Shown here: positions 37,564 to 48,014 of the stretch, piece by piece
Position numbering within the stretch: position 1 is the stretch's first letter
Layout of the letters: every line of letters begins with the position of its first letter
NCBI RefSeq assembly: GCF_001183865.1
Contig: NZ_CP012020.1
Span: 744,001 to 808,000 of the forward strand
Source of the DNA: Methylophilus sp. TWE2
Lineage (GTDB): Bacteria; Pseudomonadota; Gammaproteobacteria; Burkholderiales; Methylophilaceae
DNA: 64,000 nucleotides
Direction of reading: 5' to 3'
The notes under the pieces: generated by a model
Told to the model about the DNA's origin: nothing
Databases searched by the model: none
What the model saw: only the letters and a program-made list of their open reading frames with translations
Position numbers and translations under genes: made by a program

Positions 37564-39348
37564 ATGAAAATGACCGTTGCAAAAAAAATGATATTGCTGA
37601 TTGGCACAGCGGTATTTGGCCTGATTTTAATCGCCTCCATGGCGCAATATTATCTGGATCAGGTGTACACCAAAACCAACTACCTTAATATCAATACAGT
37701 GCCAAGCATTATCGTGCTGGATGATATGTCCAAAGCTTATTCAGATATGCAAGAAACGGTTTATCAGCATATCGTCAATACGGATGACGCCACCATGACG
37801 CAGCTTGATCGAGTGATCTTGGAGTACCGAGCCAAGCTGGATGAAGGCGTTAAGAAGTATGAGTCCGAAAATATCACGGATGATAAAGATCGTAGCTTGA
37901 TTGAAGGGATTAAATCGGAACTCAGAAGCTATGACACCGTGCGTGAACGAGTGCTGTCTCTTTCGCGTGCCAACAAGATTGACGAGGCACGTAAGGCAGT
38001 CTTTGCGGCGAAAGATGATTTTCTGAAAGTGTCTCAGGCGATAGAAGCGGACAGAAGATATAACGTTGAGATTGGTCAGAAGGCCTCAAAAGACGCCTCT
38101 GAGACACAGGCGACCGCTTTACTTCTATCTCGCACAATCGCCTTGGCAGTTATCGTGCTAGCGGCCGCAATAGGCTTCTTTATCACTCGTAACCTTCTCA
38201 AACAATTAGGCGGTGAGCCAGATTACGCGGCATCTGTGGTCAAAACAGTGGCCGCAGGTGATTACACCGTTCAGGTGGAAACCAAGCCAGGTGATACCAG
38301 CAGTCTGTTGTATTCCATGAAGCAAATGGTTGAACAATTGCTGGCACAAATCGGTGGCGAGCCCGCTTATGCGGCGGGCATTGTTAAGCGCGTGGCTGAA
38401 GGGGATTTAACCGTTAAAACAGATTTACGCCCAGGCGACACAACCAGTATTTTATTTGCCATTGATGGCATGGTAAACCGCCTCACAGGCATTATTTCTG
38501 AAGTGCGTGGCTCTGCCGACAATATTGCCAGTGCTTCTGAGCAAGTGAGTGCGACTGCGCAAAGCATCAGCCAGGCCACCAACGAACAAGCCGCTTCTGT
38601 AGAAGAAACCTCTGCCTCAGTTGAGCAGATGAGTGCTTCCATCAACCAGAACACCGAGAACTCCAAAGTGACTGACGGCATTGCCGGTAAAGCGTCTAAA
38701 GATGCTAATGAAGGCGGTGCTGCGGTAAAAGATACCGTGATTGCCATGAAGAGCATTGCCGACAAGATCAGCATTATTGATGACATTGCCTACCAGACTA
38801 ACCTGCTGGCCTTGAACGCTGCCATTGAAGCGGCACGTGCCGGTGAGCATGGCAAAGGTTTTGCGGTAGTGGCAGCAGAGGTACGCAAGCTGGCCGAACG
38901 TAGCCAGGTGGCCGCACAAGAAATCGGTGAAGTGGCTAAGAGCTCTGTTGGCTTGGCCGAACGCGCTGGTGACCTGCTGGACGAAATTGTCCCTAGCATC
39001 AACAAAACCAGCGACCTGGTGCAAGAGATTTACGCTGCCAGTGAAGAGCAAAGCAGTGGTGCATTGCAGATTACTTCTGCCATGAATCAATTGAGCCAAG
39101 TCACGCAACAAAACGCCAGTTCGAGTGAAGAACTTGCTGCCACAGCCGAAGAGATGAGCGGCCAGGCTGAGCAACTTCAACAACTGATTTCCTACTTTAA
39201 AGTAGGTTCTGACGGGAATGGTAGCTTTTCAGCTGCAGTGAAAAAGAGTGCTAAGAAAGTGACTCCACCAGCCAGTAGTAAAACATCAGTACAAGTAGCG
39301 ACTGCTATGTCGGCTGACATTGATGAGTCACAGTTTGTGAAGTTTTAA
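37564..39348 (+). CDS. Transmembrane methyl-accepting chemotaxis protein 2 with repeated HAMP-like units
   Basis: A 594-residue receptor: membrane helix at about 8-30, helical periplasmic domain (about 32-180), second helix ([18 protein letters not shown]), then two 48-residue repeats that each start with GGEP.YAA.VVK.VA.GD (residues 216 and 264; HAMP-like), and a signalling domain nearly identical to receptor 1. It ends in QFVKF. AAGGA lies 7 bp before the ATG. Confidence 0.94.
   Translation: MKMTVAKKMILLIGTAVFGLILIASMAQYYLDQVYTKTNYLNINTVPSIIVLDDMSKAYSDMQETVYQHIVNTDDATMTQLDRVILEYRAKLDEGVKKYESENITDDKDRSLIEGIKSELRSYDTVRERVLSLSRANKIDEARKAVFAAKDDFLKVSQAIEADRRYNVEIGQKASKDASETQATALLLSRTIALAVIVLAAAIGFFITRNLLKQLGGEPDYAASVVKTVAAGDYTVQVETKPGDTSSLLYSMKQMVEQLLAQIGGEPAYAAGIVKRVAEGDLTVKTDLRPGDTTSILFAIDGMVNRLTGIISEVRGSADNIASASEQVSATAQSISQATNEQAASVEETSASVEQMSASINQNTENSKVTDGIAGKASKDANEGGAAVKDTVIAMKSIADKISIIDDIAYQTNLLALNAAIEAARAGEHGKGFAVVAAEVRKLAERSQVAAQEIGEVAKSSVGLAERAGDLLDEIVPSINKTSDLVQEIYAASEEQSSGALQITSAMNQLSQVTQQNASSSEELAATAEEMSGQAEQLQQLISYFKVGSDGNGSFSAAVKKSAKKVTPPASSKTSVQVATAMSADIDESQFVKF
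38209..38496 (+). repeat. Tandem 144-bp (48-residue) HAMP-like repeat in MCP 2
   Basis: Two in-frame units begin at 38209 and 38353 with the codons for Gly-Gly-Glu-Pro and share the pattern GGEPxYAAxxVKxVAxGDxTV up to the signalling domain. Confidence 0.75.
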
Positions 39349-39449
39349 TTGATCAGGTGTGTGAGGCATGTGACTGGAAGCATCTTTCATACGCCTAAAA
39401 AAGCGAGTAGTTTTTTTAAAATGTGTCATCCTTTTCAGGGGAAACCGCA

Positions 39450-41165
39450 ATGTCTATCTTCAACTATAGGGTAGTGAATAAAAGTCGTATCCAGTCTGCG
39501 CAGCAATGTCTGAGCCAATTTGTGAACGGGCAATTGAATCACACGATAGACCTCAGTATCCAAGATGAGTTAACCCCCATCTTCATGCAGATTCACGAAT
39601 TGCAGCAGCAGTTGGCTCAGAAGCAACAATCTCTCGATATCTTTATGCATGAAATGAATCATATGTCCAAGGAGCATGACGCGGGTGACATTGATGTGGT
39701 GATGAATGTGGAAAAATTCCAGGGCGACTTCAAAGTGATGGCGCAAGGCGTGAATGATATGGTTGCGGGTCATATTGCGGTGAAGAAGAAAGCGATGGCC
39801 GTGGTAAAAGCATTCGGTGAAGGTGATTTTGATGCGCCTCTAGAGGCTTTCCCAGGTAAGAAAGCCTTTATTAATGCCACCATAGAAAAAATGCGATCAA
39901 ACCTCAAAGGATTTATCAAAGATATGAATCATATGTCTGATCAGCATGATGCTGGAGACATTGATGTTGTGATGGATACAACCAAGTTTGAAGGCGACTT
40001 TAAAGTCATGGCTCAAGGCGTGAACGATATGGTCAATGGACATATCGCCGTGAAGAAGAAGGCCATGGCGGTGGTAAAAGCCTTTGGTGAAGGGGATTTT
40101 GAGATGGCTTTAGAGAAATTCCCTGGTAAGAAAGCTTTTATTAACGAGATCATCGAGCAGGTCCGTAGCAATCTCAAGGCGGTAGGAGAGGCTATGTCGG
40201 TGATGAAGGAAATGGAGGCTGGAAATCTGACTGTCTCTATTAAAGGCAATTACGTGGGTGAATTTGATGATTTCAAGAAATCCTTAAACGGGATGATTGA
40301 AAAACTTTCTTATGTCATTGCTGAGGTGAGAGGTGCAGCCAATAACATTGCCAGTGCCTCTGATCAAGTCAGTGCCACGGCACAAAGTATCAGCCAGGCC
40401 ACCAATGAGCAAGCCGCTTCGGTGGAAGAAACCTCTGCTTCTGTAGAACAGATGAGTGCCTCTATTAACCAAAATACCGACAACTCCAGAGTCACAGATG
40501 GCATCGCTGGTAAAGCAGCGACAGACGCTAACGAAGGTGGCGTAGCGGTGAAAGATACAGTTGTTGCCATGAAGAGTATTGCTGACAAGATCAGCATTAT
40601 TGATGACATTGCTTACCAGACCAACCTGCTGGCATTGAATGCTGCGATTGAAGCTGCCCGTGCCGGTGAGCATGGCAAAGGCTTTGCCGTGGTGGCGGCT
40701 GAAGTGCGTAAATTGGCAGAGCGCAGCCAGGTGGCTGCTCAAGAGATTGGCGAAGTCGCCAAGAATTCTGTCGGGTTAGCCGAGCGTGCCGGTAAGCTCC
40801 TGGACGAAATTGTGCCTTGTATTAATAAAACCAGTGACCTGGTGCAAGAGATCTACGCCGCCAGTGAAGAGCAAAGTAGTGGTGCATCGCAGATCACTGC
40901 GGCCATGAACCAGCTGAGCCAGGCGACACAGCAAAATGCCAGCTCCAGCGAGGAACTGGCAGCGACAGCCGAAGAAATGAGCGGGCAGGCTGAGCAGCTG
41001 CAACAACTGATTGCTTTCTTTAAAGTGGGTTTAGAGGATGTTCATTCATCATCAGCAAAACATAGCGAGAAAAAAGTCAGTAGTCATCATGGTTCCAGAA
41101 CGCCTTTAAAAGTAGCGACTACCCATGTAGCGGATGTGGATGAATCCCAATTTGTGAAGTTCTAG
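39450..41165 (+). CDS. Cytoplasmic methyl-accepting chemotaxis protein 3 with tandem 90-residue repeats
   Basis: A 571-residue receptor without membrane helix. Residues 69-158 and 159-248 are two near-identical 90-residue units ([15 protein letters not shown], [39 protein letters not shown]) followed by another HAMP-like segment and the same MCP signalling domain as receptors 1 and 2, ending in QFVKF. It must sense an internal signal. ATG at 39450 is preferred to the GTG at 39423 because the family-like sequence and GGGGAAA site fit it. Confidence 0.92.
   Translation: MSIFNYRVVNKSRIQSAQQCLSQFVNGQLNHTIDLSIQDELTPIFMQIHELQQQLAQKQQSLDIFMHEMNHMSKEHDAGDIDVVMNVEKFQGDFKVMAQGVNDMVAGHIAVKKKAMAVVKAFGEGDFDAPLEAFPGKKAFINATIEKMRSNLKGFIKDMNHMSDQHDAGDIDVVMDTTKFEGDFKVMAQGVNDMVNGHIAVKKKAMAVVKAFGEGDFEMALEKFPGKKAFINEIIEQVRSNLKAVGEAMSVMKEMEAGNLTVSIKGNYVGEFDDFKKSLNGMIEKLSYVIAEVRGAANNIASASDQVSATAQSISQATNEQAASVEETSASVEQMSASINQNTDNSRVTDGIAGKAATDANEGGVAVKDTVVAMKSIADKISIIDDIAYQTNLLALNAAIEAARAGEHGKGFAVVAAEVRKLAERSQVAAQEIGEVAKNSVGLAERAGKLLDEIVPCINKTSDLVQEIYAASEEQSSGASQITAAMNQLSQATQQNASSSEELAATAEEMSGQAEQLQQLIAFFKVGLEDVHSSSAKHSEKKVSSHHGSRTPLKVATTHVADVDESQFVKF
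39654..40193 (+). repeat. Tandem 270-bp coding duplication in MCP 3
   Basis: Two units of exactly 270 bp begin at 39654 and 39924, both with codons for MNHMS, and are strongly conserved at protein and DNA level. A recent internal duplication or gene conversion is likely. Confidence 0.85.
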
Positions 41166-41273
41166 GGTGTTGTGAAGTGGGTGGCGTTTAAAAACGACGC
41201 ATGGGCAGGGTTGTTTCCAGCTAATCAAGCGTAGCGCTGGTAAATCTCCATCATTAAAAAGAGGATTTGAAAG

Positions 41274-41804
41274 ATGACTGAACTGGCAGTGGCCAATGCC
41301 CAGAGTAAAGCAGGCACTTTAATAGCGAATACGATCCAGCAATACCTGACGTTCGTGTTAGGCCGAGAAATTTTTGCCATCAATATCCTCAATATCAAGG
41401 AAATTATTGAGTATGGGCAGTTGACCGAAGTGCCCAAGATGCCGGCATTTATCCGTGGCGTGATTAATTTGCGTGGTGCGGTGGTGCCTGTGATTGATAT
41501 GGCGGCACGGTTTGATAAACCTACTTCTGAGCTTACCCGTAAAACTTGCATCGTGATTATTGAAGTTGCGCATGCCGAAGGGACGCAAGTCGTTGGCATC
41601 ATGGTCGATGCCGTGAATGAAGTGGTGGATATTGAGCTTGGTAACATTGAGCCAGCGCCTAGTTTTGGCGCCAATATCCGCGTCGATTTTATTGAAGGAA
41701 TGGGCAAGATCGAGGGCAAATTCATTATTTTGCTCAACGTGAACAAAGTGCTTTCTGTTGATGAAATTTCCAGTCTGGTCACCGGTACCAGCTTGGCAGG
41801 CTAA
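41274..41804 (+). CDS. cheW: Coupling protein CheW, copy 2
   Basis: A 176-residue CheW, almost identical to copy 1 over the core ([27 protein letters not shown] ... ), differing mainly in the first 20 residues and the C-terminus. It lies between receptor 3 and cheR. Confidence 0.95.
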   Translation: MTELAVANAQSKAGTLIANTIQQYLTFVLGREIFAINILNIKEIIEYGQLTEVPKMPAFIRGVINLRGAVVPVIDMAARFDKPTSELTRKTCIVIIEVAHAEGTQVVGIMVDAVNEVVDIELGNIEPAPSFGANIRVDFIEGMGKIEGKFIILLNVNKVLSVDEISSLVTGTSLAG

Positions 41805-41827
41805 AAAGTAGGTGAAGGGTGACACAG

Positions 41828-42640
41828 ATGGACCATATTGAATCGCTGACGGCCAAAGAGTTTGGCTTGTTCAAGAGTTTTATTTATTCGCAGGCCGGGA
41901 TTGCATTATCGGATGTCAAAAAACCGCTGGTGAGTGGCAGGCTGACTAAACGCCTGCATTTTCATAGGCTTAACTCATTCACGCAGTATTACAAATTGAT
42001 CAATGATCCGGCCAATGCGACCGAGAAACAGATTGCGATTGATTTGCTCACCACCAATGAAACCCATTTTTTCCGGGAACCCAAACATTTTGATTTCTTT
42101 AAAGATGTCATTTTGCCCAAACGCAGCAAAGGCAAGCCTTTCCGGGTCTGGAGTGCGGCCTGTTCTTCTGGCGAGGAGCCTTATACCATTGCCATGCTAC
42201 TGGATGAACATCTGGGTAAAGAGCCATGGGAAGTAGTCGCCTCTGATTTGAGTACCAAGGTGTTACACCAGGCACAAACCGGTTGTTACAACATGCAGCG
42301 GGCTTCTGAGATCCCCAGGCAATATTTGACCAAATATTGCCTGAAAGGCACGGGGGATCACGAAGGTGAATTGCTCATGGTTAAGGAACTGCGGCAGCGG
42401 ATCAAGTTTTTACAGGTCAACCTGACCAAACCTTATCCTGATCTCGGCCAGTTTGATGTGATTTTTTTGCGTAATGTGATGATTTATTTTGATGTAGAGA
42501 CCAAGCGCCAAATTACCGATCAAATGCTGCCGCTGCTTAAAAATGACGGCTATTTCATGATCAGCCATTCCGAGAGCTTGAATGGCGTGACAGACAAGTT
42601 TGCTTCAGAGGCGCCCTCCATTTATAAAAAAAGCACTTAA
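41828..42640 (+). CDS. cheR: Chemotaxis protein methyltransferase CheR
   Basis: A 270-residue SAM-dependent methyltransferase that methylates glutamates on receptors. N-terminal helical domain, then the catalytic domain with the SAM loop FRVWSAACSSGEEPYTIAMLL and NVMIYFD. The beta-subdomain reads KGTGDHEGELLMVK, with the same length and GTGxHEG motif as enterobacterial, pentapeptide-binding CheR. ATG at 41828 follows AAGGG at 8 bp; GTG at 41819 is an alternative. Confidence 0.94.
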   Translation: MDHIESLTAKEFGLFKSFIYSQAGIALSDVKKPLVSGRLTKRLHFHRLNSFTQYYKLINDPANATEKQIAIDLLTTNETHFFREPKHFDFFKDVILPKRSKGKPFRVWSAACSSGEEPYTIAMLLDEHLGKEPWEVVASDLSTKVLHQAQTGCYNMQRASEIPRQYLTKYCLKGTGDHEGELLMVKELRQRIKFLQVNLTKPYPDLGQFDVIFLRNVMIYFDVETKRQITDQMLPLLKNDGYFMISHSESLNGVTDKFASEAPSIYKKST

Positions 42641-42649
42641 TGGTTGCTT

Positions 42650-43189
42650 ATGTTGAAGCGTACCCAGCCTGCATTTTGTTTTGGATTGATGGATAAAAAA
42701 CCGGAAGAGGTTTTTGAGGTATTTTTGCAGCCTGGCGAATGGTACTGGGGCGATGCAGATACCAGAATCCGCACCATCCTAGGCTCTTGTGTGGCCGTCA
42801 CCATCTGGCACCCTGAGAAGCGTGTAGGCGGTATGTGCCATATCCTGCTGCCTCAGCGCCAGGCCTCTCACAAAAAAAATAGTCCCGCCCTTTCCGGCAA
42901 CTCTGCAAAGTATGCGGATGAAGCGCTTGCCTTAATGATGGGCGAAATGGCAAAACTCAAGATTCGTCCCAAAGAGTGCCAGGTGAAGGTGTTCGGAGGC
43001 AGCAATATGTTTCCCAAATTGAAATTACAGCAAAAAGATAATATTGGAGACCGGAACTTGCATGCGGTCCTCATGCATCTGGCTGAACATGGTTTTCAAA
43101 TTCATGCCAATCATTATGGTGGTGAGGATTCGCGGTATATCATTTTTGATATCTGGAACGGGTTTGCCTGGGTGAAGAGCAGGGTCTAA
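42650..43189 (+). CDS. cheD: Chemoreceptor glutamine deamidase CheD
   Basis: A 179-residue CheD with the catalytic Cys in [10 protein letters not shown] and His in GGMCHILLP, plus the family core [10 protein letters not shown]. It converts receptor Gln to Glu and often interacts with CheC. Start ATG at 42650; a TTG six bases upstream is less likely. Confidence 0.93.
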   Translation: MLKRTQPAFCFGLMDKKPEEVFEVFLQPGEWYWGDADTRIRTILGSCVAVTIWHPEKRVGGMCHILLPQRQASHKKNSPALSGNSAKYADEALALMMGEMAKLKIRPKECQVKVFGGSNMFPKLKLQQKDNIGDRNLHAVLMHLAEHGFQIHANHYGGEDSRYIIFDIWNGFAWVKSRV

Positions 43190-43203
43190 AAACGGATTTT
43201 AAT

Positions 43204-44280
43204 ATGAAAAAAATCAGAGTAATGATCGTGGATGATTCTGCGGTCGTCAGAAAAGTCCTCACTGAGAAAATTGCCAAATCGTCTGAGATTGAGGTCATTG
43301 CCTCTGCCTCAGATCCTATTTTTGCCATGGATAAAATGATGAAGGACTGGCCGGATGTGGTGATCCTTGATGTGGAAATGCCGAGGATGGACGGCATTAC
43401 TTTCCTCAAGAAAATCATGGCACAACGTCCGACACCGGTCATTATCTGTTCTACCCTGACCGAGAAGGGTGCGGAGACCACTATTCAAGCACTGGCGGCT
43501 GGGGCAGTCAGCATTGTGACCAAGCCCAAAGCAGGCTTAAAAGATTTTTTAGAAGATGATGCTAATGACATCGTCAATGTGATCAAGATCGCGGCTAAAG
43601 CCAACCTGAAACGCATGGTGCAGATGGAGCCCGTGGCTAAAGTACAGCCCAAATTGACTGCGGATGCGGTGTTGGCTGCGCCCAGCACTCGAGCCATGGC
43701 GCAAACGACAGAAAGTATAGTCGCCATTGGCACCTCTACCGGCGGTACACAAGCGCTGGAAGCGGTGCTGACCAGCTTGCCTCGCGTGTCTCCGGGTATG
43801 GTGATTGTGCAGCATATGCCAGAGAACTTTACCGCAGCGTTTGCCAAACGACTCAATGATCTTTGTGAAATCGAAGTGAAGGAAGCAGCGCATGGTGACC
43901 GTGTGATTCCCGGCCGTGCCCTGATTGCCCCTGGCGGCAAGCATATGCTGCTTAAACGCAGTGGCGCCCAATACCATGTTGATATCATCGATGGCCCATT
44001 GGTCAGCCGTCACCGGCCCTCGGTCAACGTGCTATTCCGTTCGGTGGCGCAACAAGCCGGTAAAAACGCCCTGGGAATCATTATGACCGGCATGGGCGAT
44101 GACGGTGCGCAAGGATTAAAAGAAATGCTGGACGCCGGGGCAGAAACCCTGGGACAAGATGAACGAAGCTGCGTTGTTTATGGCATGCCCAAAGAAGCAC
44201 ACAAGCTGGGGGCGACCCCTAAAGAAGTGCCGCTTAGCAAAATCCCTCTCGAAATCATGAATTACTGGAATAAGAAATGA
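43204..44280 (+). CDS. cheB: Chemotaxis response regulator protein-glutamate methylesterase CheB
   Basis: A 358-residue protein: REC domain with Asp56 ([13 protein letters not shown]) and methylesterase domain with the Ser in GTSTGG, His in [12 protein letters not shown] and Asp in GMGDDGAQG. It removes methyl groups set by CheR. Its stop codon overlaps the start of the DUF2490 gene (ATGA). Confidence 0.96.
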   Translation: MKKIRVMIVDDSAVVRKVLTEKIAKSSEIEVIASASDPIFAMDKMMKDWPDVVILDVEMPRMDGITFLKKIMAQRPTPVIICSTLTEKGAETTIQALAAGAVSIVTKPKAGLKDFLEDDANDIVNVIKIAAKANLKRMVQMEPVAKVQPKLTADAVLAAPSTRAMAQTTESIVAIGTSTGGTQALEAVLTSLPRVSPGMVIVQHMPENFTAAFAKRLNDLCEIEVKEAAHGDRVIPGRALIAPGGKHMLLKRSGAQYHVDIIDGPLVSRHRPSVNVLFRSVAQQAGKNALGIIMTGMGDDGAQGLKEMLDAGAETLGQDERSCVVYGMPKEAHKLGATPKEVPLSKIPLEIMNYWNKK

Positions 44281-44993
44281 AATCCCTATTAAGTAGTCTG
44301 CCATTTGATTTTAAACCCTGGCTGCAAACGGCAGCCGCGCTGCCTTTGTGTATGCTAGGCAGCCTTGCCATGGCCGACGTCGAAGAGGATGGGCGCTACT
44401 GGCTCAATATTTATGCCCAAGGCAAGTTGCCGGTGGAAAACTTGTACTGGAGCATGGATACGCACCCGCGTTGGCGCGATGAGGGTAAACATTTCGATAC
44501 GCTTATTCTGCGTCCTGCCATTTTCTACAAGGTGACGCCAAAAGCCAGCGTCTGGCTTGGCTATGATACGGTCATTAACCATCCTGCGGGCGCTTCTTCC
44601 TATAAGGAAAATCGCCTGTGGCAACAGTTCTTATATCAGTTTGATCCTGTCGCAAATGTCACTTTTATGAGCCGGTCACGCCTGGAAAACCGGGACCGTG
44701 AAGACTTTAGCCAGAATGCCTATCGTTGGCGTCAGATGGTGCGTGCCAGCATGCCTTCCACATTCAATCCGCATTTATCCTGGGTGGTGTACGACGAGCT
44801 GTTTATTAATTTTAATGACACCAATTGGGGTGTGCGCAAAGGCTTCGACCAGAACCGTTTGTTTCTGGGGGTCAACTGGAAATTCAGTGATTTTAGCAAT
44901 GCGGATATTGGCTACCTTAACCAATACATCAATACCAAAACAGTAGACCGCGAAAATCATGTGCTGATGACAGCCATCCGCTTTAACTTCTAA
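44277..44993 (+). CDS. DUF2490 outer-membrane beta-barrel-like protein
   Basis: A 238-residue exported protein: signal peptide ([15 protein letters not shown]), then the DUF2490 pattern ([46 protein letters not shown]) and a final Phe as in outer-membrane barrels. Function unknown. The ATGA overlap with cheB makes translational coupling likely, an unusual partner for a chemotaxis operon. Confidence 0.8.
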   Translation: MKSLLSSLPFDFKPWLQTAAALPLCMLGSLAMADVEEDGRYWLNIYAQGKLPVENLYWSMDTHPRWRDEGKHFDTLILRPAIFYKVTPKASVWLGYDTVINHPAGASSYKENRLWQQFLYQFDPVANVTFMSRSRLENRDREDFSQNAYRWRQMVRASMPSTFNPHLSWVVYDELFINFNDTNWGVRKGFDQNRLFLGVNWKFSDFSNADIGYLNQYINTKTVDRENHVLMTAIRFNF

Positions 44994-45275
44994 CACTATC
45001 CCTGTTAGGGAGCGTTCGTATTGCTACCGCCGTGTGCAATACGCCAACAGTGCATCATCCGATCCGTGGGGCCCGATTATCGTCCCTTCTGTGAGGGAGA
45101 TTCCGGCCTGCACTTTGTGTCTTTGATGGCCTGACTGTACCCTAAAAATTAAGCCTGTCTGTATCTGGTTTCTTTGCCCGGCCTGCCTTACGATGACATT
45201 CATCAAAATTCCGCGAGGATAGGCTGACAAAGATAAGCCGATGTCAGTCTACCCTCTGCCACCTTAGTAGGACAT
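44994..45275. other. Intergenic region between the chemotaxis operon and fdh4A
   Basis: 282 bp without a credible gene. A hairpin with an 8-bp stem (CGTATTGC at 45017-45024 / GCAATACG at 45036-45043) lies near its left end but has no T-run. The promoter of fdh4A should be here; no clear -35/-10 or sigma-54 pair was recognised. Confidence 0.5.
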
Positions 45276-47600
45276 ATGTCACAACCTAAAGCTACCATCA
45301 AACCATATCACCACCCGGCCGCCGGTTGGGGGGCGTTAAAACAAGTGGCTGCGCAACTCGCGCTGCAAAAAATCCCTGTGAAGGGTGTGATGACCCTGCT
45401 GGCGCAAAACCAGCCGGATGGCTTTGACTGTCCTGGCTGCGCTTGGCCAGATAAAGAGCATACCTCTACCTTTGAGTTCTGTGAAAACGGCGTGAAGGCC
45501 GTGGCTGCAGAAGCGACTGCCAAGCGCGTACCGCCAGCGTTTTTTGCCAAACACACCGTCACTGAGCTGATGGGGTGGGGAGATTTTGAGCTGGAAAATG
45601 AAGGCCGATTGACGCACCCCATGCGGTATAACGCGGCCACGGACAAGTATGAAGAAGTTTCCTGGGACGACGCATTCGCGTTGATTGCATCGCACCTCAA
45701 TGCCTTGGCAGACCCCAATGAGGCGATTTTCTATACCTCAGGCCGTGCCGGGAATGAGGCAGCTTTTCTTTATCAATTGTTTGTACGTGAGTTTGGCACC
45801 AACAACTTCCCTGATTGCTCTAACCTATGCCATGAATCGACCAGCATTGCCTTGCCTGCTACGGTCGGCATAGGCAAGGGTTCAGTCACATTGCATGATT
45901 TTGAGCATGCGGACACTATTCTGATTTTTGGCCAGAACCCGGCCACCAATCATCCCCGTATGCTCGGCGAATTGCGCGAGGCCGCTAAGCGCGGTGCGCG
46001 TATCGTAGCAATTAACCCGCTCAAAGAGCGCGGCCTGGAACGTTTTGCCGACCCGCAAAGCCCGTTTGATATGCTGTCGTTCAAGGGCAGCAAGATCAGT
46101 GACTTGTTTATCCAGCCTAAGTTGGGCGGCGATTTGGCGCTGATCAAGGGCATGATCAAATTTGTCATCCAGTGGGATGACGAAGCGATCAAGCATGGCA
46201 GTGAGCGTGTGGTGGACGTGGATTTTATTAACCAGCACACCAACAATTTTGAGGCGATTGCCGAAGATGCCCGCCAGGAAAGCTGGGCTGTGATTGTCAA
46301 AGAGTCTGGCGTCCCCTTGGCGCAGATTGAGGAAATCGCACGCATTTATGCCACGGGTGATCGAGTGATTTCTACTTGGGGCATGGGCATTACCCAGCAC
46401 AAGCATGGCGTGGCCACCATCAAGACCCTGGTCAATTTAATGCTGTTGCGCGGCAATATCGGCAAGGAAGGTGCTGGCCTGTGCCCGGTGCGCGGTCATA
46501 GCAATGTGCAGGGCAACCGCACGGTAGGCATTTACGAGAAGATGCCAGCAGAATTCCTCGAAAGCCTGGAGCGCGTGTTTGATATCAAAGTGCCCAGAAC
46601 GCCGGGTTATGATGCAGTGGGGGCTATCCAGGCCATGATAGATGGTAAGGCCAGGGTATTCTTTGGCCTGGGCGGTAATTTCTCCATCGCTACGCCTGAC
46701 ACCGACCGCACCTGGGAAGGCATGCGCAATTGCGATTTGACGGCGCATGTGACCACCAAACTGAACCGCAGCCATCTGGTGCATGGTAAAGAAGCGCTGA
46801 TCCTGCCATGCCTGGGCCGAACCGAAATCGATACCCAGGAAAGCGGCCCGCAAGGCGTGACCGTGGAAGACTCCATGAGCATGGTGCATATCTCTTACGG
46901 CATGAACAAGCCAGCCTCACCGCATTTGCTGTCTGAGCCAGCGATTGTGGCCCGCCTGGCGCATGCCACGCTCAAACACAGCAAAACACCGTGGCTGGAA
47001 TTCATCAAGGATTACAGCAAAATCCGCGATGCCATTGAGCAGACCATGCCGGTGGCCTTCAAGGATTACAACGAGCGCATCAAGGTGCCTGGTGGATTCC
47101 GCATGCCAGTACCTTCCAGCGAACGCATCTGGAATACGCCTTCTGGCAAGGCCGAGTTCACCTTACAGGCCATCCCGCAAAACTCGCCTATCCACCAGGC
47201 GCGTGAGCAATATGGCGACCAGTTGTTTGTACTCATGACGACGCGCTCACATGACCAATACAACACGACCATTTATGGCATGGATGACCGCTACCGCGGC
47301 GTGTTTGGCCAGCGCCGCGTGGTGTTTATGAACCCTGCAGATATTGAGCGCATGGGGCTGCAAGCAGGCGACTGGGTCAACCTGGTGAGTGTCTGGCAGG
47401 ATGGCATTACCCGCCGCGCAAATAATTTCCTGGTAGTGTCTTACGACATCCCGCAGGGCTGCCTGAGCGGCTACTACCCCGAAACCAATAACCTGGTGCC
47501 TTTAGAGAGTGTGGCTGACCAGTCACGTACGCCTACGTCTAAATCCATCCCCGTCATCATCGAGAAAACGAAATCAACAGAGGTCGCCAATGCTGCGTGA
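45276..47600 (+). CDS. fdh4A: FdhF/YdeP-family molybdopterin oxidoreductase, probable FDH4 formate dehydrogenase
   Basis: A 774-residue Mo/W-bis-MGD enzyme of the FdhF/YdeP family. Cys residues for an Fe-S cluster are seen in FDCPGCAWPD and FEFCENG; the metal-site region is DCSNLCHESTSIAL; cofactor-binding motifs include IFGQNPATNHPRM, ARIVAINPLKERG and GLGGNFSIATPD. Methylobacterium extorquens has a related enzyme, FDH4A, which is encoded with the small FDH4B and is needed for formate oxidation. The small HTH-like gene that overlaps its end here gives the same pair. No NAD-binding or iron-sulfur electron-transfer subunit is near, so the acceptor is unknown. Confidence 0.85.
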   Translation: MSQPKATIKPYHHPAAGWGALKQVAAQLALQKIPVKGVMTLLAQNQPDGFDCPGCAWPDKEHTSTFEFCENGVKAVAAEATAKRVPPAFFAKHTVTELMGWGDFELENEGRLTHPMRYNAATDKYEEVSWDDAFALIASHLNALADPNEAIFYTSGRAGNEAAFLYQLFVREFGTNNFPDCSNLCHESTSIALPATVGIGKGSVTLHDFEHADTILIFGQNPATNHPRMLGELREAAKRGARIVAINPLKERGLERFADPQSPFDMLSFKGSKISDLFIQPKLGGDLALIKGMIKFVIQWDDEAIKHGSERVVDVDFINQHTNNFEAIAEDARQESWAVIVKESGVPLAQIEEIARIYATGDRVISTWGMGITQHKHGVATIKTLVNLMLLRGNIGKEGAGLCPVRGHSNVQGNRTVGIYEKMPAEFLESLERVFDIKVPRTPGYDAVGAIQAMIDGKARVFFGLGGNFSIATPDTDRTWEGMRNCDLTAHVTTKLNRSHLVHGKEALILPCLGRTEIDTQESGPQGVTVEDSMSMVHISYGMNKPASPHLLSEPAIVARLAHATLKHSKTPWLEFIKDYSKIRDAIEQTMPVAFKDYNERIKVPGGFRMPVPSSERIWNTPSGKAEFTLQAIPQNSPIHQAREQYGDQLFVLMTTRSHDQYNTTIYGMDDRYRGVFGQRRVVFMNPADIERMGLQAGDWVNLVSVWQDGITRRANNFLVVSYDIPQGCLSGYYPETNNLVPLESVADQSRTPTSKSIPVIIEKTKSTEVANAA

Positions 47601-47937
47601 GTATGATGCCTATCCAGAGCAGGCATTAGAAGCATCTTCCCAGGTAGAAACTTCTGTCGAGGAAGGCTTCCTTTCAGAATATGTCCCTCTCGATAACAGT
47701 ACGGTATTGATGCTGGGTATTCTGGAGTTGCTGCATGCTGAACATGCACAAGGCAGGGCGGCTGTCTCGCTGGCCGTCATCTGCAAACGGCTGGGCGTTC
47801 GCATGAGTACCCTGCAACGCTTGATGACCGCGTTAAGTGAACAGGCCTTGGTCGAAGTGGTCACGCAAAAAGACCGCCTGGTAGCCAGCCTGACCAAAAA
47901 CGGTGAGGAAGTGGCACTGGCTTTGCAGGCCTCTTAA
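47590..47937 (+). CDS. fdh4B: Small winged-helix protein, probable FDH4 partner
   Basis: A 115-residue protein with an acidic N-terminus and a winged-helix-like domain (STVLMLGILELLHAEHAQGRAAVSLAVICKRLGVRMSTLQRLMTALSEQALVEVV). It overlaps the fdh4A end by 11 bp and has AGAGG seven bases before the ATG. In Methylobacterium the small Fdh4B is required for FDH4 activity; its role is not clear. The match by position is good, but sequence similarity to Fdh4B was not tested. Confidence 0.65.
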   Translation: MLREYDAYPEQALEASSQVETSVEEGFLSEYVPLDNSTVLMLGILELLHAEHAQGRAAVSLAVICKRLGVRMSTLQRLMTALSEQALVEVVTQKDRLVASLTKNGEEVALALQAS

Positions 47938-48014
47938 TCACAATGTAGTGAAACGCCAGCCATGTCTGTGGCTGGAGTATAATCAGGCAATCCCATTCCC
48001 GCCTGTTCGCCTTC

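Noticed and set aside
36109..41030. Repeated blocks as a CRISPR or phase-variation array
   Set aside because: The repeats are in-frame coding parts of MCP genes with normal protein conservation.
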